From: an uncultured Alphaproteobacteria bacterium
GTDB lineage: Bacteria; Pseudomonadota; Alphaproteobacteria; HIMB59; GCA-002718135
DNA: 64,000 nucleotides
Assembly (NCBI GenBank): GCA_902600225.1
Contig: CACKIH010000004.1
Location: 1 to 64,000, forward strand
Direction of reading: 5' to 3'
The notes beneath the pieces are model-generated. The model saw only the letters and a list, made by a program, of their open reading frames with translations. It had not been told where the DNA came from and did not search any database. Shown here piece by piece: positions 8,895 to 18,211 of the stretch. Within the stretch, counting starts at the first letter, position 1. Each line of letters begins with the position of its first letter. The position numbers and the translations under genes are program-made.

Positions 8895-10220
8895 ATGTTA
8901 AGAATATTTTTATCATTGATTCTTGCCGTATCTTTCTTTGGTTCATTTTCAGCAAAAGCAGAAACTGAGTTATGGGGAGATTATTCTGGTGTAACTCTAA
9001 GAGTTAAACTTATCGGCGGAGGTCAATACGAAGGCTTATACAATGAAGTAATTCCATGGTGGGAAGAAAACACAGGTGGAAAAATTGAAATCGTCACACA
9101 AAAAAATCACTTTGAATTAGATAAAGAGATTAAGAAAGATATTGCTTCAGGCAATTTAGATTTTTGTGTAGCTTCTAACCACACAAGTTTTGCATCTCAG
9201 TATGGCGATATTTACACAGACTTGAATAATATTATGCCTGCATCTGTTTTAGCAGATTATACACCATTAATTTTAGAACACTCTACTGTTAATGGAAGAT
9301 TAGTTCAAATGCCTAGACACAGTGATGTAAGTAATTTGTATTATCAAAAAAGTTTATATGAAGATGCTGATAACAAAGCTAACTTTAAAGCAAAGTACGG
9401 CTATGATTTAACACCGCCTGAAACTTGGGATCAAGTTAAGGATCAGGCTATCTTTTTCTCAAACCCACCTGATTTCTACGGAACTCAATATGTTGGTAAA
9501 GAAGAAGCGATAGCAGGTCGTTTCTATGAGCTAGTAATTGCAAATGGTGGAGCATTATTTGACGAAGATTATCGTCCAATATTCAATTCTCCTGCAGGTG
9601 TTGAAGCTCTTCAATGGTTCATTGATTTGTATAATGCAAAAGCAGTTCCTGATGGTGTTTTAAACTATCTTTGGGATGACACTGGATTAGGTTTTGCAAG
9701 CGGAACAATTGCTATGAATCTTGACTGGGCAGGATGGGCAGGTTTTTTTAATGATCCAGAAAACTCAAAAGTTGCTGGAGATATTGGACTTGTACGTGCT
9801 CCAATGGGTTCTGGTGGTTTAAGAACTGGTTGGTCAGGATCACACTCTTTCTCAATGACAGAGTCATGTCCGGATAAAGAAGCAGCTGCATCTTTCTTAT
9901 GGGCTTTAACAAGTAATAAAGCACAAATGATTGAAGCAAGAGGTGGACTATCACCAACTCGTCCAGCTATTTGGGATGCAATCATTGCTGAGAAGAAAGC
10001 TGAAGGTGATGAGTTTATGTTAATGGTATTTGAAACTTTTAAAATGTCATTAGCAGAAGATGCATTCACTCCACCACTAATTCCTGAGTGGATTGAATTT
10101 ACTAACGCTCTATATCCAGAACTTCAAGCAGCTATTCTTGGGGACAAATCTCCTGAAGATGCGCTAGCTACTGCTTCTAAGAAAGCAACTGAAATTATGG
10201 AAGACGCTGGTTACTTCTAA
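8895..10220 (+). CDS. Periplasmic sugar-binding protein, family 1 (CUT1 ABC transporter)
   Basis: Extracellular solute-binding protein of 441 aa. The signal peptide MLRIFLSLILAVSFFGSFSAKA ends in a typical AxA site before ETELWG. The mature protein has the family-1 fold, with motifs such as ITQKNHFE-like N-lobe sequence, MNLDWAGW and LSPTRPAIWD. It should deliver a mono- or oligosaccharide to the two permeases encoded just downstream. The ORF track start at 8892 leaves only one base after GGAGG, so 8895 is used. A hairpin separates it from the permeases, consistent with higher expression of the binding protein. The ligand cannot be determined; context suggests L-fucose or a related sugar. Confidence 0.9.
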   Translation: MLRIFLSLILAVSFFGSFSAKAETELWGDYSGVTLRVKLIGGGQYEGLYNEVIPWWEENTGGKIEIVTQKNHFELDKEIKKDIASGNLDFCVASNHTSFASQYGDIYTDLNNIMPASVLADYTPLILEHSTVNGRLVQMPRHSDVSNLYYQKSLYEDADNKANFKAKYGYDLTPPETWDQVKDQAIFFSNPPDFYGTQYVGKEEAIAGRFYELVIANGGALFDEDYRPIFNSPAGVEALQWFIDLYNAKAVPDGVLNYLWDDTGLGFASGTIAMNLDWAGWAGFFNDPENSKVAGDIGLVRAPMGSGGLRTGWSGSHSFSMTESCPDKEAAASFLWALTSNKAQMIEARGGLSPTRPAIWDAIIAEKKAEGDEFMLMVFETFKMSLAEDAFTPPLIPEWIEFTNALYPELQAAILGDKSPEDALATASKKATEIMEDAGYF

Positions 10221-10234
10221 CAATTAATATAATA

Positions 10235-10261
10235 CCTAGCTCTATTCACTAGAGCTAGGTT
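10235..10261 (+). terminator. Hairpin between binding-protein and permease genes
   Basis: ACCTAGCTCT and AGAGCTAGGT pair as a perfect 10-bp stem around a 7-base loop, 14 bases after the stop codon. Only a short TTTCT follows, so it is more likely an attenuating or mRNA-protecting hairpin than a full terminator. Confidence 0.65.
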
Positions 10262-10273
10262 TCTAAATCTATC

Positions 10274-11161
10274 ATGAGAAAATTTCTAAACGGACCATGG
10301 GTTTTACTAATGCCCACTTTAATAATACTTACTTGTGTTGTTTTATTACCTTTGCTCCTATCATTATGGACAAGTTTTACACCTTTTAAGTTAACAAAAC
10401 CCGATACTCTCTATCGTTTCGTTGGATTTAGAAATTATGAAAGACTAATTGGAGATCTTGATTTTTGGATAGCTTTTGGAAGAACAGTTTTATTTTTAGC
10501 TATTGCTCTTAATCTAGAATTAGTCTTTGGTCTTGGAATAGCACTTTTAATAAATAAAATTACTTACGGACAAAGAACATTGAGAACACTAATGATGTTT
10601 CCAATGATGTTTTCTCCAATTCTAGTAGGATTTCAATGGAAGTACATTTTTAATGACAATATTGGTTTAATGAATAATTTTTTGAGAGAGTTTGGAGTCA
10701 TACAACCAATACCATGGCTTGTTGATGGCATTTTAGCAAACGTTTCAATAATGGCTGCTGAAATATGGTCAAGTACATCAGTATTTGCGATTTTATTATT
10801 AGCAGGTTTATTAGGTATACCTAAAGACCCTATTGAGGCTGCCAAAGTTGATGGATGCAACTCATGGCAAGTATTTAAAAATATTACATTACCTTTTTTG
10901 ATGCCATTTGTATTTATTGCGATGACGATCAGATCATTAGATGTTGCAAGAGCTTATGATATTGTTCAGATGATGACTGGTGGTGGTCCTGCCAAAAGAA
11001 CAGAATTACTTTGGACTTTAATTTCGAGAACTGGATACGTAGATGCGAAGATGGGAATGGCTAATGCAATGTCATATATTTCAATTTTTCTTTCAATTGC
11101 ATTCACTTTTTTCTTTTTTTATAAATTAGTAGAAGCAAGGCAGAGGTTAAGTTATGAATAA
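10274..11161 (+). CDS. ABC sugar permease, MalF/UgpA type
   Basis: Inner-membrane protein of 295 aa with six predicted hydrophobic segments starting at residue 9 (WVLLMPTLIILTCVVLLPLL). The EAA loop that contacts the ATPase reads EAAKVDGCNSWQVFKNITLP (about residues 188-207). It forms the heterodimeric channel with the next gene, which it overlaps by 8 bp. No Shine-Dalgarno sequence is visible before the ATG, which follows a hairpin. It belongs to the CUT1 operon 8895-13108. Confidence 0.92.
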   Translation: MRKFLNGPWVLLMPTLIILTCVVLLPLLLSLWTSFTPFKLTKPDTLYRFVGFRNYERLIGDLDFWIAFGRTVLFLAIALNLELVFGLGIALLINKITYGQRTLRTLMMFPMMFSPILVGFQWKYIFNDNIGLMNNFLREFGVIQPIPWLVDGILANVSIMAAEIWSSTSVFAILLLAGLLGIPKDPIEAAKVDGCNSWQVFKNITLPFLMPFVFIAMTIRSLDVARAYDIVQMMTGGGPAKRTELLWTLISRTGYVDAKMGMANAMSYISIFLSIAFTFFFFYKLVEARQRLSYE

Positions 11162-12014
11162 AAAACAAATCAATAATATTCTAATTTGGTTTTCAGCTAT
11201 TATTTTAATAATTCTAATTATGACTCCTGGCTTGTGGGTAGTGCTTACAGCATTTAGACCTCAAGTAGATGTTATGGCAAAACCTGCTGTTTGGATACCG
11301 CGTAATCTAAACTTAATTCAATTTGAAACTATGCTCTTTGGTGGTTCCGAGGGATCAATGGGTAGAAGTCCTATACCTGTTTTAAGTTATTTACGAAATT
11401 CACTTATAATTTCTTTTACAAGTACATTTATAGCAGTGTTAGTGGGTACAATTGGAGGATATGGTTTTGCGAGACATAATTTTAAGCACAAAAATAAATA
11501 TTTTTTATTAATCATGTTAACTAGAACAATTCCTGGCATATCTTTAAGTTTACCAATCTTTATTATTTTTTCAAAAATTGGTTTAATCGATACGCATATT
11601 GGGATTATACTCGTTTTTGTTGCTTTAAATATTCCATTTACAATTTGGTTAACTGATGGTTTTTTTAGACAAATTCCAAGAGCGATGTCGGAAGTAGCGA
11701 TGACTGATGGCTGTACTAAACTACAAGCATTTTGGCATATTGAATTACCACTATCTCGATCAGGAATAGCATCTGCTGGAATTTTTGCATTTTTAATTTC
11801 ATGGAATGAATATGCATTAGTTTCAAATCTAGCAAGAAGTACAGATTCAAAAACATTAACTGTCGGACTTATGGATTTCACTGCGCAATTTACAATAAAT
11901 TGGCCTGGCATGTGCGCTCTCGCAGTCTTTATAATTATTCCAGCACTAATCTTAACCTTTATGGTTCAAAAGCATTTAGTAACAGGATTAACATTTGGAG
12001 GAGTAAAAGGATAA
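11154..12014 (+). CDS. ABC sugar permease, MalG/UgpE type
   Basis: Inner-membrane protein of 286 aa with six hydrophobic segments. The EAA-type loop SEVAMTDGCTKLQAFWHIELP lies in the second half, as usual for MalG-like proteins. It overlaps the preceding permease by 8 bp and its TAA shares a base with the ATG of the ATPase gene (TAATG), so expression is translationally coupled. Partner of the MalF-type permease above. Confidence 0.92.
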   Translation: MNKKQINNILIWFSAIILIILIMTPGLWVVLTAFRPQVDVMAKPAVWIPRNLNLIQFETMLFGGSEGSMGRSPIPVLSYLRNSLIISFTSTFIAVLVGTIGGYGFARHNFKHKNKYFLLIMLTRTIPGISLSLPIFIIFSKIGLIDTHIGIILVFVALNIPFTIWLTDGFFRQIPRAMSEVAMTDGCTKLQAFWHIELPLSRSGIASAGIFAFLISWNEYALVSNLARSTDSKTLTVGLMDFTAQFTINWPGMCALAVFIIIPALILTFMVQKHLVTGLTFGGVKG

Positions 12015-13108
12015 TGGCAAAAGTAAGCTTACAAGGTGTCTCAAAATTTTATGGAAAGGTTCAAGCAGTAAAAAAAATTGATCTAGAAATTATTAATAAA
12101 GAATTTTTAGTTCTAGTTGGACCATCGGGTTGTGGAAAATCATCTTCTCTAAGAATGATCGCAGGATTAGAGGAAATAGATGAGGGTATTATCAAAATTG
12201 GTGACAAAGAAATGAATAATCTAGAACCTAGAGAAAGAAATGTTTCGATGGTATTTCAAAACTATGCTCTTTATCCTCATATGACAGTAGAAGAAAACTT
12301 AGGATTTTCACTAAAGATTGCAGGACTTGCTAAAAATGAAATTGAAGAAAGAGTACACGAGGCTGCAGGAATTTTAGATATAACTGAATTTTTACAAAGA
12401 AAACCATCACAATTATCAGGCGGTCAAAGACAAAGAGTTGCAATGGGAAGAGCAATTGTAAGAAGACCAGATGTTTTTTTATTTGATGAACCTCTATCTA
12501 ATTTAGATGCAAAATTAAGAAATCAAATGAGGACAGAAATTAAAAGATTACATCAAAAAGTATCAACAACAATTGTCTACGTTACGCACGATCAAGTTGA
12601 AGCAATGACTTTAGCTGATCGAATTGTAATCATGAAAGATGGTATAATAGAACAAATAGGAACACCATTAGATCTATTTGAGAGACCGGCTACAAAATTT
12701 GTAGCCACTTTTATTGGATCTCCTTCCATGAATATGATCAAGGCTTCAATAGTGAAACAGAATAATGAATTATCTATGAAGACAAACGATGGAATTATAG
12801 TACCAGTACCCAAAGATAAACAGAATTCCGTAATTGAAGGTCAAAATATTTCTTTTGGATTTAGAGCTGAAGATATAGTGCCACTAAAATTTGGACAAAA
12901 ACCATCTAGTGCTTGGGAAATGCAATCATCAGTTAATTTAGCTGAACCGCTTGGTACTGAAACTTTGATTTTTACAAACTTTGGTGAAATTGAAATAGTT
13001 AGTAGAATGTTTACACCTGAACAAGTTAAATCAAATGATGTTTTAGATTTTGCTTTAAATTTAGATAGAACATATTTATTCGATGAGAATAGCGGCTTAG
13101 CAATATGA
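12014..13108 (+). CDS. ABC transporter ATP-binding protein, UgpC/MalK type
   Basis: Cytoplasmic ATPase of 364 aa. Walker A GPSGCGKSS, signature LSGGQRQR, Walker B VFLFDEP and the switch His in VTHDQ are all present. The C-terminal about 110 residues form the OB-fold domain typical of CUT1 ATPases. The ORF track begins at 11900, but that 38-residue extension lies inside the upstream permease; the ATG at 12014 gives MAKVSLQGVSKFYGK, the family's normal N-terminus. UgpC/MsmX-type ATPases can serve several transporters, so it may also energise the CUT1 system at 43931-46986, which lacks an ATPase. Confidence 0.93.
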   Translation: MAKVSLQGVSKFYGKVQAVKKIDLEIINKEFLVLVGPSGCGKSSSLRMIAGLEEIDEGIIKIGDKEMNNLEPRERNVSMVFQNYALYPHMTVEENLGFSLKIAGLAKNEIEERVHEAAGILDITEFLQRKPSQLSGGQRQRVAMGRAIVRRPDVFLFDEPLSNLDAKLRNQMRTEIKRLHQKVSTTIVYVTHDQVEAMTLADRIVIMKDGIIEQIGTPLDLFERPATKFVATFIGSPSMNMIKASIVKQNNELSMKTNDGIIVPVPKDKQNSVIEGQNISFGFRAEDIVPLKFGQKPSSAWEMQSSVNLAEPLGTETLIFTNFGEIEIVSRMFTPEQVKSNDVLDFALNLDRTYLFDENSGLAI

Positions 13109-13761
13109 TAAGCTCTACTGAAATATCAGATAGATTATCAAAATGTTTTAGTAGTGTTATTCATGATGTCATGAGAGATGATGGATTTAAAAATTTTGTT
13201 TTGAATCCAAATATTAAACCTAATAAGGAAAAACACAAAATTGCAGGGCAAATTTTTACTATTGAAGGGGAATCAAATACTAGTTTTTCTCATCATGAAA
13301 CACTCCTTGCTTGGACTGGTCTTTTATCTAAGGCTCCATCAGATAAAGTTCTTATCTGTCAACCAAACGATAATAATATAGCTTTAATGGGTGAACTGAG
13401 TGCTGAAACTTTACAAAAGAAAAATATTAGAGGCTACATTGCCGATGGTGGGTGTAGAGATTTAGAATTTATAAATAAAATTGATTTTCCTGTTTGGTCA
13501 AAATTTTATACACCTAAAGATGTTGTTGCTTATTGGAAGCCTACTAAATTTGAAGAAACTATTAAAATTGGAGATGTAGAAATAGATAACGGTGATTATG
13601 TAATGGCAGATATTGATGGTATTGTTATTATTCCCCAAGAAAAAGTAATAGATATTTTGGAAAAATCGGAAAAATTAATTAATACTGAAAGCCAAGTTAG
13701 AAAAGCTATAAGAGAAGGAATGGATCCACAAGAAGCATACATTAAGTATAGCGTTTTTTAA
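13105..13761 (+). CDS. RraA-fold protein, probable 4-hydroxy-4-methyl-2-oxoglutarate aldolase type
   Basis: Protein of 218 aa of the RraA/DlpA family. The signature IRGYIADGGCRDLEFI resembles the G-x-x-x-D-G-x-x-R-D core that binds metal and pyruvate in HMG/CHA aldolases. VKEAREGMDP-like C-terminal sequence (REGMDPQEAYIKY) is common in the sugar-cluster branch. Members either split 4-hydroxy-2-oxo acids to pyruvate or, as RraA itself, bind RNase E. The 4-bp overlap with the ATPase gene places it in the sugar operon, favouring an aldolase that yields pyruvate. Its 3' end overlaps the convergent MaoC gene by 4 bp. Confidence 0.75.
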   Translation: MISSTEISDRLSKCFSSVIHDVMRDDGFKNFVLNPNIKPNKEKHKIAGQIFTIEGESNTSFSHHETLLAWTGLLSKAPSDKVLICQPNDNNIALMGELSAETLQKKNIRGYIADGGCRDLEFINKIDFPVWSKFYTPKDVVAYWKPTKFEETIKIGDVEIDNGDYVMADIDGIVIIPQEKVIDILEKSEKLINTESQVRKAIREGMDPQEAYIKYSVF

Positions 13762-14207
13762 GTATTTTTTCTTTCAACCAAAAGTATATGTTCAGAATAA
13801 CAAACACATTTGTCATTTTGATTTAAAATTTCACACGCTTCATTAACTTGTCCGTATTGAGGCCTTTTCGGATCATCCTTTTTTTCTTTTATTGTAACCT
13901 TAGTGTGAATTGTATCACCTATAAAAACAGGATTAGGAAAACGTAATCTTTCAAACCCATAGGTAAAAGCTCGCTTGTTAACTATTGAAGCTGTAAGCGC
14001 GATACCTATCGAAAAAGTACAACTAAATTGTGCTATTCGTTGACCAAACGGACCCTTTTTAGCAAACTCAGCATCAGTATGATGAGGGTAAAAGTCTCCA
14101 GAGTGCATTGCGTGCATTACAATATCAGTTTCAGTGATGGTTCTGCCAACAGTGACTCTTTCCGCACCAAGTTCATAGTCTTCGAAGAATTGTTCTATTT
14201 CTACCAT
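13758..14207 (-). CDS. MaoC-like hotdog acyl-CoA hydratase (first of two)
   Basis: Protein of 149 aa with a MaoC/hotdog fold. The hydratase motif D-x3-H appears as GDFYPHHTD (about residues 37-45), and [16 protein letters not shown] is a typical core strand. Family members add water to enoyl-CoA thioesters or dehydrate the hydroxyacyl form. It is on the minus strand, convergent with the RraA gene and divergent (48 bp) from the second MaoC gene, with which it shares the [22 protein letters not shown] helix region. The two may act as partners or in successive steps. Confidence 0.85.
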   Translation of the reverse strand: MVEIEQFFEDYELGAERVTVGRTITETDIVMHAMHSGDFYPHHTDAEFAKKGPFGQRIAQFSCTFSIGIALTASIVNKRAFTYGFERLRFPNPVFIGDTIHTKVTIKEKKDDPKRPQYGQVNEACEILNQNDKCVCYSEHILLVERKNT

Positions 14208-14255
14208 TTTTATTGAATAAATATTTCTCTGTAATAAGGTAGCATAATTGTAAAA

Positions 14256-14819
14256 ATGAATAAAGATAATAAATTTGAAAACACTGTTGGGATTGAGTCA
14301 ACATTTCCAAAAGATATGCCTAATGAGCATGGAGAAATTCCAGTATGGAATTCTGAAAACTGGTTTTATGAAGACGTTATTGTCGGTCATAAAATTAGAT
14401 CTCTTCGCAGAACAATATCTGAAGGAGAGGCCATGCAATTTAATTGTATGGTTTTAGATATGCATCCATATGTAGGTGATGAACATTTTGCCAAAAATGA
14501 AGGTATGTTCCAAAAAAGATTAGTAGCAGGAGCAATGGTTTTTTCTTATGGGTTAGGTTTAGTTGCAACTAACTGTGTAAATTCTTTTAGTTATGGATAT
14601 GACCGTTTAAGATTCATCAAACCAGTTTTTATTGGAGACACAATTTATACAATTAGAACTAATATGGAAAAAAAACCAAAATATGAAAAAATGGGTTTAG
14701 TTAGAACCAGTTACGAAGTTTTTAAAGGGGAAGGCGAAATCGTTCTATATTGTGAGCACCTACATTCAGTTTTATATAAAAAACCAGAAGACTTTAAAGA
14801 TAAATACGAAAAAAAATGA
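14256..14819 (+). CDS. MaoC-like hotdog acyl-CoA hydratase (second of two)
   Basis: Protein of 187 aa with the same fold as the preceding minus-strand gene: [22 protein letters not shown] at the N-terminus and [20 protein letters not shown] as the core strand. The D-x3-H motif region reads [13 protein letters not shown], so the first residues differ from the classical GDxNPxH, and a C-terminal extension is present. It starts a nine-gene plus-strand run whose members overlap or nearly touch. Next to a class III CoA transferase it suggests processing of a CoA-bound, branched or dicarboxylic acid such as a mesaconyl- or itaconyl-like compound, which is inference. Confidence 0.8.
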   Translation: MNKDNKFENTVGIESTFPKDMPNEHGEIPVWNSENWFYEDVIVGHKIRSLRRTISEGEAMQFNCMVLDMHPYVGDEHFAKNEGMFQKRLVAGAMVFSYGLGLVATNCVNSFSYGYDRLRFIKPVFIGDTIYTIRTNMEKKPKYEKMGLVRTSYEVFKGEGEIVLYCEHLHSVLYKKPEDFKDKYEKK

Positions 14820-15949
14820 TTAACTTAAAGGGGATGACTTGGGATCATTCTAGAGGTTTTGATCCAATGGTTGCTACATCTAAAAAATTTCAGGAGTTTC
14901 ATAATAATAAAGTTTCAATTGAATGGGATAAAAGACCGTTACAAGCATTTGCAGATAGACCCATAGAAGACATGACTGATGATTATGATTTAATAGTAAT
15001 AGACTATCCTCATGTTGGTGAAGTAGCTCACAAAGGACTTTTACAAAACTTAAATCTCAATGAATATCAATCTAAATTAAACGATTTAAAAAAGCAATCA
15101 GTTGGAAAATCACATGAGAGCTATTTTATAGATAATAAACAATGGGCTCTTGCCATAGATGCTGCCTCACAGACCGCGTGTTACAGAGAAGACTTAGTTA
15201 GAACAATTCCATCTAAATGGGATGATCTTCTTTCATTAGCAAAAGAGAGAAAAGTTCTTTGGCCTTTAAAACCAGTCCATGCAATAAGTAGTTTTTATAG
15301 TATTTATAACAACATTACCGAAGAATTAATCCCAGAAGAAAAAAATTTTATTAATAAAGATGCTGGCGTTAAGACCCTTACAATGATGAAAGCTGTATCC
15401 AAAGAAATAATCAATGATTGCTTAAGTATGGATCCAATTCAAACTGCTGAACTCATGACAGAGACTAATGATTTTTATTATTGCCCATACATTTATGGAT
15501 TTTCAAATTACTCGAGAAATAATTATAGAAAAAATATTTTGAAATATATTGATGTTTTAGATTTGTCAGGCAAAGGTCCATCAGGTACACATTTAGGTGG
15601 CACTGGCATAGCAGTATCAAATGTTAGTAAGAATAAAGATCTAGCAATTGAATATGCATTTTGGATTGCAGGTGCTGAATGTCAAAAGTCACTTTTTTAC
15701 CAAAGTGGTGGACAACCAGGAAATTCTGAAGCTTGGGAGGATGAAAAGATAAATCTAGAAACAAACGATTTTTTTAAAGCAACTCGTAAAACTCTTGATT
15801 TAGCATGGGTAAGACCAAGGCATAATGGTTATATGGAATTTCAGGACAAAAGTGGCGATGTTATTAATGAATACCTACAAACAGAAATTTCAGCTGAAAG
15901 TATTTGTGAAAAATTATCTGATATGTACAATAACAGTTTCAAAGAATAA
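14816..15949 (+). CDS. Solute-binding-protein homologue lacking a signal peptide
   Basis: Protein of 377 aa resembling family-1 extracellular solute-binding proteins ([55 protein letters not shown]). It starts directly with [17 protein letters not shown], which is where the mature part of such proteins begins, and no hydrophobic leader precedes it. The ATG overlaps the MaoC stop by 4 bp and the frame is not open upstream to another start, so the missing leader is not a start-calling error. It would therefore remain in the cytoplasm, perhaps as a ligand sensor or chaperone for the acyl-CoA enzymes encoded on both sides. Function unknown. Confidence 0.75.
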   Translation: MINLKGMTWDHSRGFDPMVATSKKFQEFHNNKVSIEWDKRPLQAFADRPIEDMTDDYDLIVIDYPHVGEVAHKGLLQNLNLNEYQSKLNDLKKQSVGKSHESYFIDNKQWALAIDAASQTACYREDLVRTIPSKWDDLLSLAKERKVLWPLKPVHAISSFYSIYNNITEELIPEEKNFINKDAGVKTLTMMKAVSKEIINDCLSMDPIQTAELMTETNDFYYCPYIYGFSNYSRNNYRKNILKYIDVLDLSGKGPSGTHLGGTGIAVSNVSKNKDLAIEYAFWIAGAECQKSLFYQSGGQPGNSEAWEDEKINLETNDFFKATRKTLDLAWVRPRHNGYMEFQDKSGDVINEYLQTEISAESICEKLSDMYNNSFKE

Positions 15950-15957
15950 ATTATTGT

Positions 15958-17106
15958 ATGACTAAACCATTAGAAGGATTAACTGTATTAGAATTTAGCC
16001 AGTTTTTATCCGGGCCATATGCAGGCTTAAGACTTGCTGATTTAGGAGCAAGAGTAATTAAAATTGAAAGACCAGAAGTTGGGGATCTTTGTAGAAACTT
16101 ATATATCAGCGATACTGATCTCGAAGGTGATAGCACTTTATTTCATGCAATTAATAGAAATAAGGAAAGCTTTGCAGCAAATTTAAAAGATGCCAAAGAC
16201 ATAGAGTTAGTAAAAAAATTAATTGAGAAGGCGGATATAATTACACAAAATTTTAGACCAGGAGTAATTGAACGTATTGGTTTAGATTATAAAAATGTAA
16301 AAAAAATAAATCCAAAAATAGTTTACGGAACTATTTCTGGTTACGGATCTGATGGACCTTGGAGTTCATTACCTGGACAAGATTTATTAGCGCAATCTAG
16401 AACAGGTTTAGTTTGGTTAAATGGTAATGGAGGTGAAGCACCAACCCCAATGGGTTTGGCAGTTGCTGACATGTTGGCAGGACATACACTTGTTGAAGGT
16501 ATACTAGCAGCGGTTATCAAAAGATTTCGAACGGATAATGGATCCCATGTAGAAACAAGTTTAGTTGAGGCCTTATTAGATTTTCAATTTGAAGTTCTTA
16601 CGACATATTTTAACGATGGAAATAGAAAGCCGCAAAGAAGTTCCTATAATAATGCCCACGCATATCTGTCAGCTCCATATGGAATTTATAAAACATCAAA
16701 TGGATATATAGCAATTGCAATGACACCACTTCCTCAACTTGGTGAATTACTTGATTTAAATTCAATTAAAGATTTGCATGATCAAAAAGAATGGTTCACA
16801 AAAAGAGATGAAATTAAAAAAGATATTGGCGACTGGATTGAAAAACAAACAACAGAACACTGGTTGAGTATTCTTGAGCCAGCAGATATATGGTGTGCTA
16901 AAGTACTTGATTGGGAAACAATGGTTAAACACGAAGGATTCAAGATTCTCGATATGGTTCAGAGAATTAAAAGAGATGATGGACTTGATATTGAAACACT
17001 TCGTTGCCCAATTAAAATTGATGGAGAGATTTTTAAATCAAGTAAGGCAGCTCCAAAAATTGGGAATGACAATAATAGTATTATGAAAGAATTTGGTATC
17101 TCATGA
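15958..17106 (+). CDS. Class III CoA transferase (CaiB/BaiF family)
   Basis: Protein of 382 aa. The N-terminal GLTVLEFSQFLSGPYAG and RLADLGARVIKIERPEVGD are family hallmarks, with the conserved catalytic Asp in the GLAVADMLAG segment (about residue 170). It moves CoA between carboxylic acids without ATP. It lies 8 bp after the leaderless binding-protein gene and overlaps the enolase-superfamily gene by 4 bp. With the two MaoC proteins it implies a CoA-thioester branch inside an otherwise sugar-acid operon. Substrate unknown. Confidence 0.9.
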   Translation: MTKPLEGLTVLEFSQFLSGPYAGLRLADLGARVIKIERPEVGDLCRNLYISDTDLEGDSTLFHAINRNKESFAANLKDAKDIELVKKLIEKADIITQNFRPGVIERIGLDYKNVKKINPKIVYGTISGYGSDGPWSSLPGQDLLAQSRTGLVWLNGNGGEAPTPMGLAVADMLAGHTLVEGILAAVIKRFRTDNGSHVETSLVEALLDFQFEVLTTYFNDGNRKPQRSSYNNAHAYLSAPYGIYKTSNGYIAIAMTPLPQLGELLDLNSIKDLHDQKEWFTKRDEIKKDIGDWIEKQTTEHWLSILEPADIWCAKVLDWETMVKHEGFKILDMVQRIKRDDGLDIETLRCPIKIDGEIFKSSKAAPKIGNDNNSIMKEFGIS

Positions 17107-18209
17107 AAATTAAAGATATAGAAATTCGTATGTGTCAACACAAAGAGCCTGTCATGAAAGATTCAGAAATGAGAGATGGGAAAAAATCAGATTTAGAATT
17201 CTTAGTTATCACATTTCACACTGATGAAGGTCTATCTAGCTCTACTTTTGGGTTTGCAGGAAGGGGTGCAGAAATGGCTGGTGAAATCGCAAATTCAATT
17301 TTTAAACCTTTTTTTATTGGCAGAGACCCACTTTATCGTGAACAACATTGGCATGAATACAGAACTGCAGACAGATGGTGGAACCACGCACCTATATATA
17401 GTTATGGACCATTTGATATTAATTGTTGGCTTCTCTCATCTATGCAAGCAGACCAACCTCTTTATAAGTATTTAGGCGCTTATAGAGACAAGGTTCCAAT
17501 TTATGGAAGTTCTCTAGTTTTAGATTCACCTGAGGCTTACGCAAAAGAAGCCTTGGAATATAAAAAGAGAGGTTTCAATGCTTATAAACTTCATCCTCCT
17601 GGAAAATATGATTTTGATTTGGAAGCTCATAAAAAAACACGTGAAGCAGTTGGTGATGAATTTAAGCTTATGAGTGATCCAGTTGCCCCTTATACTTTTG
17701 AACAAGCTCTACGTTTTGGAAGAGAGTTAGAAAAATTAAATTATTATTGGTACGAGGAACCTTTGTTTGATGAAAATTTTCATAATCTAAGAGAATTAAC
17801 TAGAATATTAGATATCCCTATTATTGGAACAGAGGTTATAGCAAAACACCCTTACAGTGTTGCGGAATGTATCTCTACAAGGGTTGTTGATATGGTAAGA
17901 GCTGATGTTTCATGGAGTGGAGGCATTACAGCTACAATGAAAACAGCACACTTAGCAGAAAGTTTTGGTGTTCAGTGTGAAATTCATACAGCTATTTATC
18001 ATCCTTTAGAACTTGTTAACTTACATTGTTGTGCAGCTATAAAAAATTCTGAATTTTTTGAAGTACTGGTTCCTTATGAATATTTCAATTTTGGTTTAAA
18101 AGATTCTATCAAAGTCGAAAACGGTTATGCCCATTTACCTTCTAAGCCAGGTCTTGGCATTGATTTAGATTGGGATTTTATAGATAATACAACTTTCAAA
18201 AAAATTTAA
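17103..18209 (+). CDS. Mandelate racemase/muconate lactonizing-type sugar-acid dehydratase
   Basis: Enolase-superfamily protein of 368 aa with an N-terminal capping domain and a C-terminal barrel. Metal ligands are D192 (MSDPVAPY), E218 (WYEEP) and E244 (GTEVIA), and the general acid-base His is H295 (EIHTAIYH). The usual KxK of the second strand reads K162-L-H164, so the second Lys is replaced by His. Likely an acid-sugar dehydratase or a racemase; the substrate is not clear. It is followed after 2 bp by the L-fuconate dehydratase gene, to which it is only distantly related. Confidence 0.85.
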   Translation: MKIKDIEIRMCQHKEPVMKDSEMRDGKKSDLEFLVITFHTDEGLSSSTFGFAGRGAEMAGEIANSIFKPFFIGRDPLYREQHWHEYRTADRWWNHAPIYSYGPFDINCWLLSSMQADQPLYKYLGAYRDKVPIYGSSLVLDSPEAYAKEALEYKKRGFNAYKLHPPGKYDFDLEAHKKTREAVGDEFKLMSDPVAPYTFEQALRFGRELEKLNYYWYEEPLFDENFHNLRELTRILDIPIIGTEVIAKHPYSVAECISTRVVDMVRADVSWSGGITATMKTAHLAESFGVQCEIHTAIYHPLELVNLHCCAAIKNSEFFEVLVPYEYFNFGLKDSIKVENGYAHLPSKPGLGIDLDWDFIDNTTFKKI

Positions 18210-18211
18210 AA

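Noticed and set aside
9665-10069. 134-aa antisense ORF inside the CUT1 binding-protein gene
   Set aside because: It lies wholly within a strongly supported gene on the other strand, has no family motif and no ribosome-binding site.
11387-11911. 174-aa antisense ORF inside the MalG-type permease gene
   Set aside because: The longest shadow ORF of the window, but the sense frame is an unmistakable permease and the antisense product shows no recognisable domain.
11900-12013. 38-residue N-terminal extension of the UgpC-type ATPase in the ORF track
   Set aside because: It overlaps the permease coding region; the family's usual start MAKVSLQGVSKFYG is at 12014 with a one-base stop/start overlap.
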